Assembly (NCBI GenBank): GCA_946479395.1
Contig: CAMLFV010000188.1
Span: forward strand, 1 to 5,047
Direction: 5' to 3'
From: an uncultured Flavobacterium sp.
GTDB lineage: Bacteria; Bacteroidota; Bacteroidia; Flavobacteriales; Flavobacteriaceae
DNA length: 5,047 nucleotides
Positions 1-5,047 of the stretch are shown piece after piece (the stretch's first letter is position 1; each line of letters begins with the position of its first letter). The notes below the pieces were generated by a model. That model was given only the letters and a program-made list of their open reading frames with translations. It did no database searches and had not been told where the DNA came from. Position numbers and translations under genes: made by a program.

Positions 1-75
1 TCACCAGGACCAAACGATTCAAAATATTTGTTTGATGAGTTTGTATCTTATATGAAAGAACAAAAAGGAGCTTAA
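1..75 (+). CDS. carA: Carbamoyl-phosphate synthase small subunit, C-terminal end (partial)
   Basis: The first 25 codons read S-P-G-P-N-D-S-K-Y-L-F-D-E-F and end in TAA at 73-75. This matches the extreme C-terminus of CarA, the glutamine amidotransferase subunit that hydrolyses glutamine and passes ammonia to CarB for carbamoyl phosphate synthesis (pyrimidines and arginine). In the family the catalytic His-Pro-Glu lies just before the SPGP turn, so the active-site residues are immediately outside the left edge and cannot be checked. The SPGP(N/H)DS..LFD.F pattern is very characteristic of CarA, but only a short tail is seen. A terminator hairpin overlaps the stop codon, so transcription of this gene probably ends here. 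Confidence 0.85.
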   Translation, partial: SPGPNDSKYLFDEFVSYMKEQKGA

Positions 76-91
76 CGGCTTCTTTTTTTTT
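62..91 (+). terminator. Rho-independent terminator of carA
   Basis: Positions 62-71 (AAAAAGGAGC) pair with 78-87 (GCTTCTTTTT) as a 10-bp stem with one G-T wobble and a 6-base loop (TTAACG), followed by further T residues to 91. The stem begins inside the last carA codons and the stop codon falls in the loop. The compact overlap of stop codon and terminator is clear in the sequence; function is inferred. Confidence 0.7.
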
Positions 92-124
92 GTTGAGGCT
101 AACCTTTTTATCTGATGATTGAAT

Positions 125-132
125 TATATTTG
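125..132 (+). promoter_or_regulatory. Bacteroidota-type -7 promoter box for the 150-929 gene
   Basis: TATATTTG matches the Bacteroidota -7 consensus TAnnTTTG exactly. It lies 17 bases before the ATG at 150, so a transcript starting about 6-8 bases downstream would have a leader of roughly 10 bases. I see no good TTG -33 element at the usual spacing, only a T-rich run at 104-109, so the assignment rests on the -7 box and position. No Shine-Dalgarno sequence is present and the region before the ATG is A/T-rich, as usual in this phylum. Confidence 0.5.
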
Positions 133-149
133 AAAGTAAAATTATTTTT

Positions 150-929
150 ATGAAATTTAATGGGGAAGCGCTTTCTAAGCGATTCAAAATTTATGATAAG
201 AAAGGAAATGTTCTTGAATTGGATTTTTTTTATGCCATTTCTGGCTACGAATCAGGTTTTCATACAATACTTAAAAGTCCAAGTTTTGAAAATAATGATG
301 GATATTGGGAAAGGTTTGGATATGGTTTCAATAACGAAGCTTTATTTAAATTGAGTTTATTATTTGATGAAAATAGTAATTTTTATCTTAAAAAGATTAA
401 TCCGATAGCTTGGGAACCTGAAGTTTTTGTGTTAGGAGGGATCGATGAATTTGGTAATTTTTATATTGGTATAAAAGCATTCAATGAAGAATTTGATAAA
501 GTTTTATATTGGTTTCATTTAAGAAAACAAATTATTAATTTTTTTTCATTGCCTAATTTTCGTTCTTTTAATAATTTACTTAATTATGATGATGTGACTA
601 TTAATGAAAAAGTGTATACACCAGAACACATTAATAATCGTGTCGTTAAATTTAAAGAAACTAAAAATAATCCTCCTATAGATTATAAAAACATTATGGT
701 CTTAGTAAATAATTTATTAATAGAATTGGTTATAGAGTCAAAAAATGATTTTAATTACGATTATTTTGATAGAGGTGAAAAGTTTCAGTTTTTTAGAGAA
801 GCATTTGTTTATAGGTTAAATGATCTCTATGATTACGATTTCGAAAAGCTCCCTGAAATGATTCAAGTTGAGATAGAATTAATAATCAACCGATATTTTT
901 ATGAAACTATTATTGAAGATGATTATTAA
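150..929 (+). CDS. Uncharacterised 259-residue soluble protein
   Basis: I do not recognise a family. The protein has no signal peptide and no membrane segment, so it is probably cytoplasmic. It is rich in aromatic residues and Asn. Residues about 1-125 read as alternating beta strands with Gly/Asn turns (for example KIYDKKGNVLELDFFYAI and GGIDEFGNFYIGIKAF). Residues about 178-255 look mostly helical, with a hydrophobic stretch near 181-196 and an acidic C-terminal tail (EDDY). No catalytic motif or metal-ligand cluster stands out. The ATG at 150 is chosen because the -7 box lies just upstream and strand-like sequence begins almost at once. The gene has its own promoter box and a strong terminator, so it looks like a single-gene transcription unit. 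Its A/T-rich, Asn/Lys/Phe-heavy codon content differs from the neighbouring enolase and suggests an accessory gene. An immunity-protein-like or other lineage-specific role is possible, but nothing in the sequence demonstrates it. Confidence 0.8.
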   Translation: MKFNGEALSKRFKIYDKKGNVLELDFFYAISGYESGFHTILKSPSFENNDGYWERFGYGFNNEALFKLSLLFDENSNFYLKKINPIAWEPEVFVLGGIDEFGNFYIGIKAFNEEFDKVLYWFHLRKQIINFFSLPNFRSFNNLLNYDDVTINEKVYTPEHINNRVVKFKETKNNPPIDYKNIMVLVNNLLIELVIESKNDFNYDYFDRGEKFQFFREAFVYRLNDLYDYDFEKLPEMIQVEIELIINRYFYETIIEDDY

Positions 930-965
930 TAAATAAACCGACTCCAGGTCGGTTTATTTATTTTC
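928..965 (+). terminator. Strong rho-independent terminator after the 150-929 gene
   Basis: Positions 928-942 pair perfectly with 948-962, a 15-bp stem around the 5-base loop TCCAG. The GC-rich core is ACCGAC/GTCGGT, flanked by A/T pairs, and TTT follows. The stem starts within the TAA stop codon. Because both flanks are A and T runs it could also work on the opposite strand, although no minus-strand gene ends here. Confidence 0.85.
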
Positions 966-1046
966 TCTTTTTATATTTTACAAGAATGTATAACATAAAA
1001 CAGAACTCAACAGATAAATCAATATCTATGTATAAGTTAAACACCA

Positions 1047-1065
1047 TAATCTAAGTTTTAGATTA
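1047..1065. repeat. Short A/T-rich inverted repeat
   Basis: TAATCTAA (1047-1054) and TTAGATTA (1058-1065) are perfect inverted copies separated by 3 bases. There is no T-run behind it and only two G/C pairs per arm, so it is a poor terminator. It could be a protein-binding site, or chance in A/T-rich DNA. Confidence 0.4.
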
Positions 1066-1161
1066 ATAAATGGCGTCATCACGCATTCTTTTTGTGAGTG
1101 CAAGCGTATGTTGGTACAAAGATATATATAATATGTGTAAAATAAAATACTTTGTTTTTTG

Positions 1162-1169
1162 TATATTTA
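1162..1169 (+). promoter_or_regulatory. Possible -7 box for the membrane protein gene
   Basis: TATATTTA matches the TAnnTTTG consensus except at the last base. It lies 23 bases before the ATG at 1193. An alternative pairing is TTTG at 1151-1154 with TACTTAAA at 1174 after 19 bases, but that would leave almost no leader. Neither is strong, so the placement is tentative. Confidence 0.3.
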
Positions 1170-1170
1170 T

Positions 1171-1193
1171 TGATACTTAAAATTTAAGTGTCA
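1171..1193. repeat. 23-base near-palindrome touching the start codon of the 1193 gene
   Basis: TGATACTTAAA (1171-1181) and TTTAAGTGTCA (1183-1193) are inverted copies around a single base. Ten of 11 positions are Watson-Crick matches and the remaining T-G would be a wobble pair in RNA. The right arm ends on the A of the ATG at 1193. As DNA it has the geometry of an operator for a dimeric repressor. A central loop of one base is too tight, so an RNA hairpin would have to open the innermost pairs, but it could still occlude the start region. The symmetry is seen directly; the role is inferred. Confidence 0.5.
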
Positions 1194-1888
1194 TGGTTGT
1201 AAATGTAAAAGTGTCTTTTGTAAATGGTTGGTTTTCCTATAGAAGTATTAAGGTTTTTACTGATAATGTTTTTTGCACCAGCATAAATGCAAACGGAAAT
1301 CACAATATTGAAATACCCGATGATACAAAAGAAATTAAATTTCAGTTAGGTACAATTTTTCCATATAAAGCTAATGTTTTTTTATCGTCTAATGATTATA
1401 AAGAAGAAAAAGTGTTTGTTGGATTACACCTTAATCACAGAGGAATGTTACTTTCATTATACGATAGCTTAAAGACTAATTATTTGCAAAGCAGAAAATT
1501 GTCACCTGAAGAATATAAGTTGTTTAATGAAAATATCAATCAGAAAGATTCAATCATATTAAGAAACTCAAAATCATCATTGCTGTTATTTTTAATTTCA
1601 TTGATTATTTTGGTTTTTTCAGTTGTTCAGCAAAACAATGATTTAGCTCCATTTGCTTTTTTACTTAGCTTGTCAACCATGATTTCTACTTTGGTACACT
1701 TTAATGACAAAGTGATTGAAAAGTTAACTTTTAAAACAAGAGTATTTACGGCTATTGCTTCTTTTATTTTAAGTGCGTTGTTTTTAGAAAATAGTTTTCT
1801 GTACCTCCGTTTCATTATTGTTATGTTTACACTAATGTTATTTACGATTTATTTAAAAGAAGTACAAAACAAAGAAGTAAAGGTGTGA
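1193..1888 (+). CDS. Uncharacterised membrane protein with N-terminal beta-rich domain
   Basis: I do not recognise a named family. The 231-residue protein has no signal peptide. Residues 1-90 look like a small beta-rich domain with alternating strands and turns (for example VNVKVSFVNGWF, then IEIPDDTKEIKFQL). Residues about 100-125 form a charged linker. Four hydrophobic segments follow at about 128-146, 151-170, 183-198 and 201-221, and the tail ends in KEVQNKEVKV. This predicts an inner-membrane protein with its N-terminal domain probably in the cytoplasm, since four helices put both ends on the same side and the C-terminal tail is Lys-rich. The ATG at 1193 is the first in-frame start after the stop codon at 1178-1180; a GTG at 1211 is a less likely alternative. 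The gene stands alone on the plus strand and converges on the Rnk-like gene. A role in signalling or envelope stress would be a guess. I am fairly sure it is a gene and unsure of its function. Confidence 0.75.
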   Translation: MVVNVKVSFVNGWFSYRSIKVFTDNVFCTSINANGNHNIEIPDDTKEIKFQLGTIFPYKANVFLSSNDYKEEKVFVGLHLNHRGMLLSLYDSLKTNYLQSRKLSPEEYKLFNENINQKDSIILRNSKSSLLLFLISLIILVFSVVQQNNDLAPFAFLLSLSTMISTLVHFNDKVIEKLTFKTRVFTAIASFILSALFLENSFLYLRFIIVMFTLMLFTIYLKEVQNKEVKV

Positions 1889-1892
1889 GTAT

Positions 1893-1926
1893 AAAAAAAA
1901 ACCTCGAATGAATCGAGGTTTCTTAA
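1893..1926. terminator. Bidirectional terminator shared by convergent genes
   Basis: AAACCTCGA (1899-1907) pairs perfectly with TCGAGGTTT (1913-1921) around a 5-base loop. Read on the minus strand, the stem is followed by a run of about nine U residues (the A run at 1893-1901, partly within the stem). This makes it a textbook intrinsic terminator for the Rnk-like gene, whose stop is 9 bases away. Read on the plus strand it follows the membrane protein stop by about 10 bases but has a weaker T-run, so termination in that direction is probably less efficient. Confidence 0.85.
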
Positions 1927-1930
1927 ATTA

Positions 1931-2311
1931 TTATTTTTGAAGATGTTCTACTTTCATAATTTCAAGTTTTATAACACCTCGTTTGGAAGATGGCCATTCA
2001 ATAACATCACCTACTTTATAACCTACCATGGCAATTCCTTCATCAGATAAAATAGAAATTTTGTTTTTACTTGGTTTAGATTTTGTTGGGCCAACAAAAG
2101 TTACCGTTTTTTCTTGGTTTGTAGTATGGTCTTTATAAGTTACTATACTATTTACACAAACAATATCAGTAGGTAATTGCTTTCTTAAAACTTGTTGAGC
2201 ATGTTTTAGTTCATTAATTAAAATTTCTTCTTCTTTTAAATTTGTCTTTCTTCTACGTAAATGGTCTTTAATTAAATCGTATGTACCAGTTGTTAAAATG
2301 ATATTTGACAT
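1931..2311 (-). CDS. GreA/GreB-family, Rnk-like transcription-associated protein
   Basis: The 126-residue product matches the C-terminal GreA/GreB domain over about residues 47-124. The signature is the stretch ILSDEGIAMVGYKVGDVIEW at residues 87-106 (family pattern S-P-x-G-x-A-L-L-G-x-x-V-G-D). Residues 1-46 form only a short helical segment (KEEEILINELKHAQQVLRKQ), followed by LPTDIVCVNSIVTYKD, which closely resembles the corresponding part of E. coli Rnk. Full GreA is about 158 residues with a long antiparallel coiled coil whose acidic tip drives RNA cleavage. Here the coil is too short, so transcript-cleavage activity is not expected. Rnk-type proteins bind RNA polymerase near the secondary channel and compete with Gre factors. 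That role is inferred from similarity. The gene is monocistronic on the minus strand, with a strong terminator. I did not find a convincing -7 box upstream. Confidence 0.85.
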   Translation of the reverse strand: MSNIILTTGTYDLIKDHLRRRKTNLKEEEILINELKHAQQVLRKQLPTDIVCVNSIVTYKDHTTNQEKTVTFVGPTKSKPSKNKISILSDEGIAMVGYKVGDVIEWPSSKRGVIKLEIMKVEHLQK

Positions 2312-2335
2312 ATTATTTTTTAATTTTTGTGTCTT

Positions 2336-2345
2336 TCATATATGA
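2336..2345. repeat. Perfect 10-bp palindrome upstream of the Rnk-like gene
   Basis: TCATATATGA is self-complementary and lies 25-34 bases upstream of the Rnk-like ATG, where a promoter-proximal operator would be expected. Its A/T-rich content makes chance quite possible. Confidence 0.3.
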
Positions 2346-2394
2346 TGCTATAATCAGACTCTTCACTAAATTAAGCTGCATACAACCTTATTTA

Positions 2395-2404
2395 ATGATA
2401 TCAT
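2395..2404. repeat. Second perfect 10-bp palindrome in the divergent region
   Basis: ATGATATCAT is self-complementary and centred about 59 bases from the first palindrome (2336-2345). The two share the ATGA/TCAT end motif but not the same centre, so they may or may not be sites for one regulator. Confidence 0.3.
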
Positions 2405-2455
2405 CAAATACAAAAGAAAGTTATTGAATAAAATTAGTTATTTATAAAGATAGAT

Positions 2456-2477
2456 CCCTGTCAGAGTCGTGACAGGG
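2456..2477. terminator. GC-rich hairpin, possible terminator-like element
   Basis: CCCTGTCA (2456-2463) pairs perfectly with TGACAGGG (2470-2477) around the 6-base loop GAGTCG. It is conspicuously GC-rich in an A/T-rich spacer. Only three T residues follow on the plus strand. On the minus strand it follows the stop of a 37-codon frame by one base, and the downstream sequence is T-rich but interrupted. It may be a weak terminator for a small minus-strand transcript, a remnant of a lost gene, or another structured element. Confidence 0.45.
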
Positions 2478-2478
2478 T

Positions 2479-2592
2479 TTAAGAAATGAACTCTTTAGAG
2501 CTTTGTAAGAAAATATCATCGTGCAAATAATACAATGAATCAAAAAGTCGATTCAACCGATTATCTTTAAAATAAAAGTTTGAAAACTTCAT
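2479..2592 (-). CDS. Possible 37-residue small ORF (low confidence)
   Basis: An ATG at 2592-2590 opens 37 codons beginning MKFSNFYFKDNRLNRLFDSL and ending at TAA (2481-2479). The peptide is charged and aromatic with no membrane segment or motif I recognise. Two things favour a real or decayed gene: the hairpin sits immediately after the stop, and the start is preceded by an A-rich stretch as in other genes of this phylum. Against it, frames this short occur by chance in A/T-rich DNA and no promoter is evident. It could equally be the remnant of a longer gene. Confidence 0.2.
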   Translation of the reverse strand: MKFSNFYFKDNRLNRLFDSLYYLHDDIFLQSSKEFIS

Positions 2593-2666
2593 TTTCTTTA
2601 AATGATTTAGTTTTTACTAAAATACAACTCTTTGTGGTAAATAAAAAAACTTTAACCTATAATTAA

Positions 2667-4046
<1,380 letters not shown>

Positions 4047-4061
4047 TTTTTTTGAAGATTT

Positions 4062-4096
4062 AAAAAATGACGCTAAATGCGTCATTTTTTGTTTTT
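4062..4096 (+). terminator. Rho-independent terminator of eno
   Basis: AAAAAATGACGC (4062-4073) pairs perfectly with GCGTCATTTTTT (4079-4090) around the loop TAAAT, followed by GTTTTT. It begins 15 bases after the enolase stop. The A-run on the left arm means it could also work in reverse, though no minus-strand gene is seen here. Confidence 0.85.
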
Positions 4097-4246
4097 AGGG
4101 TGTTTTTTTTCTGATATGATAATGCAAGATGTTAAACTTTGAGAATATGAAAATAAAATCTTAAATTATTAAAAATAAAACTTCTTTATACCGATTGATT
4201 GTTGTATTAATAATAAGTATTTTCTATAATTAATAGGAATTATTTA

Positions 4247-4254
4247 TATATTTA
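4247..4254 (+). promoter_or_regulatory. Possible -7 box of gltA
   Basis: TATATTTA differs from TAnnTTTG only in the last base. It would put the start of transcription near 4261 and give an A-rich leader of about 60 bases before the ATG at 4322. No clear TTG -33 element is seen. The rest of the 225-base spacer from 4097 is A/T-rich without a gene. Confidence 0.35.
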
Positions 4255-4321
4255 CGCTTTACTAAGTGAAACATTTTTATTAAATTCGCTAAAAACAAAA
4301 TAAAAAATAAACTAAAGATAT

Positions 4322-5047
4322 ATGTCAAAAACTGCAACTATAGCGATAGATGACAAAACGATTGACTTACCGGTTATCGTTGGAACAGAAAACGAAGTGG
4401 CTATCGATATTCAGAAGTTAAGAGATTTAACGGGTGCAATTACTTTAGACCCAGGATATAAAAATTCAGGTTCATGTAAAAGCGCCATTACTTTTTTAGA
4501 TGGTGAAGAAGGAATTTTAAGATACCGTGGTTATTCAATTGAAGATTTAGCAGAAAAATCGAATTTTTTAGAAGTAGCTTATTTGGTTATTTTTGGTGAA
4601 TTGCCCAAGAAAGAACAAATTGAAAAATTTGAAACTGATATACGTAAATATACATTAGTTAACGAAGAAATGAAAGGAATCATTGATGGTTTCCCTAAAC
4701 ATGCACACCCAATGGGTATTTTAGCATCGTTAACTTGTGCTTTAACAGCTTTTAACCCAAAAGTGGTTGACGTTGATAAAGAGAGCGATATGTACGAAGC
4801 AGTTTGTAAAATCATGGGTAAATTCTTAGTAGTTGCTACGTGGACTTACAGAAAGATTAACGGATATCCATTAAATTATTACGATAATACATTACCTTAC
4901 GTAGATAACTTTTTACAGTTAATGTTTAAATTACCTACAGGTCCTTACAAAGTAAACCCGGTTGTTTTAAACGCAATTGACAAATTGTTTATTTTACACG
5001 CAGATCACGAACAAAACTGTTCAACATCTACAGTACGTATGGTAGGT
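4322..5047 (+). CDS. gltA: Citrate synthase, N-terminal part (cut by window end)
   Basis: Citrate synthase condenses acetyl-CoA with oxaloacetate at the entry to the TCA cycle. The first 242 residues are visible out of about 428 in the family. Recognisable elements are TLDPGYKNSGSCKSAITFLD (41-60), the turn GILRYRGYSIEDLAEKS (64-80), FPKHAHPMGIL (124-134) and LHADHEQNCSTSTVRMVG at the edge (225-242). His226, the conserved catalytic His, and His229 are present. The second catalytic His and the Asp (E. coli His305 and Asp362) lie beyond the window. The sequence resembles the Gram-negative type II, NADH-sensitive class in its N-terminal extension. The ATG at 4322 gives MSKTATIAI, a normal beginning for flavobacterial GltA, with an A-rich leader. 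The gene follows eno in the same direction but beyond a terminator, so it is probably transcribed separately. Confidence 0.97.
   Translation, partial: MSKTATIAIDDKTIDLPVIVGTENEVAIDIQKLRDLTGAITLDPGYKNSGSCKSAITFLDGEEGILRYRGYSIEDLAEKSNFLEVAYLVIFGELPKKEQIEKFETDIRKYTLVNEEMKGIIDGFPKHAHPMGILASLTCALTAFNPKVVDVDKESDMYEAVCKIMGKFLVVATWTYRKINGYPLNYYDNTLPYVDNFLQLMFKLPTGPYKVNPVVLNAIDKLFILHADHEQNCSTSTVRMVG

Larger units (their letters stand above)
966..1192. other. Spacer without a confident gene
   Basis: This stretch of about 227 bases separates two unrecognised genes. It holds an A/T-rich inverted repeat (1047-1065), a patch of higher GC around 1071-1120 with small potential hairpins, a weak -7-like box and the near-palindrome at the next start codon. 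The longest short reading frame noticed is 36 codons on the plus strand (ATG at 1070, stop at 1178-1180). It is not convincing, because its second half is low-complexity promoter-like DNA. Confidence 0.6.

Noticed and set aside
15..190. 11-base direct repeat CGATTCAAAAT at 15-25 and 180-190
   Set aside because: One copy is inside carA coding sequence and the other inside the 259-residue gene in a different frame. There are no flanking signs of mobility, so chance or a trivial A/T-rich match is more likely than an attachment site.
160..354. 64-codon plus-strand frame inside the 259-residue gene
   Set aside because: It lies wholly within the longer gene in another frame, has no promoter of its own and encodes nothing recognisable.
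1070..1180. 36-codon plus-strand frame before the membrane protein gene
   Set aside because: Its second half is low-complexity promoter-like DNA and it ends inside the near-palindrome. It is kept only as part of the observation on the unusual patch.
1627..1815. 62-codon minus-strand frame opposite the membrane protein gene
   Set aside because: It is antisense to the hydrophobic segments of the plus-strand gene and has no supporting signals.
2547..2562. T-arm-like motif (GTCGATTCAACC) suggesting a tRNA
   Set aside because: No acceptor, D or anticodon stems can be assembled around it.
4579..4815. 78-codon minus-strand frame
   Set aside because: It is a shadow of gltA, whose identity on the plus strand is clear.

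Overview
The window looks like chromosome from a low-GC member of the Bacteroidota, most likely a Flavobacteriaceae species (Flavobacterium/Myroides-like). Three things point there: the enolase sequence, including the [14 protein letters not shown] stretch that I recognise as Bacteroidota-type; AT-rich leaders without Shine-Dalgarno sites; and -7 promoter boxes of the Bacteroidota TAnnTTTG type upstream of several genes.

Layout, left to right. (1) The last 25 codons of carA (carbamoyl-phosphate synthase small subunit) run off the left edge and end in a terminator hairpin. (2) A 259-residue soluble protein of unknown function lies at 150-929, with its own -7 box and a strong terminator. (3) A 230-base spacer holds small inverted repeats and one compositionally odd patch. 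(4) A 231-residue protein at 1193-1888 has a predicted beta-rich N-terminal half and about four C-terminal membrane helices. A 23-base near-palindrome touches its start codon. (5) A convergent minus-strand gene at 1931-2311 encodes a GreA/GreB-family, Rnk-like protein and shares a bidirectional terminator with the membrane protein gene. (6) About 440 bases without a confident gene hold palindromes, a GC-rich hairpin next to a 37-codon minus-strand micro-ORF, and the eno promoter. (7) eno (enolase) is complete and starts at 2751, with a terminator behind it. (8) The first 242 codons of gltA (citrate synthase) run off the right edge.

carA, eno and gltA are core metabolic genes: pyrimidine/arginine precursor synthesis, glycolysis and entry to the TCA cycle. 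From general knowledge they are often close together in flavobacteria, which I could not check here. The two unrecognised genes, and perhaps the Rnk-like gene, sit between them as an accessory-looking insertion. Nearly every gene appears to be its own transcription unit with its own terminator, so I see no multi-gene operon. No CRISPR array, transposase, rRNA, tRNA or recognisable defence system is visible. The most unusual items are the two orphan genes and the inverted repeat at the start of the membrane protein gene.
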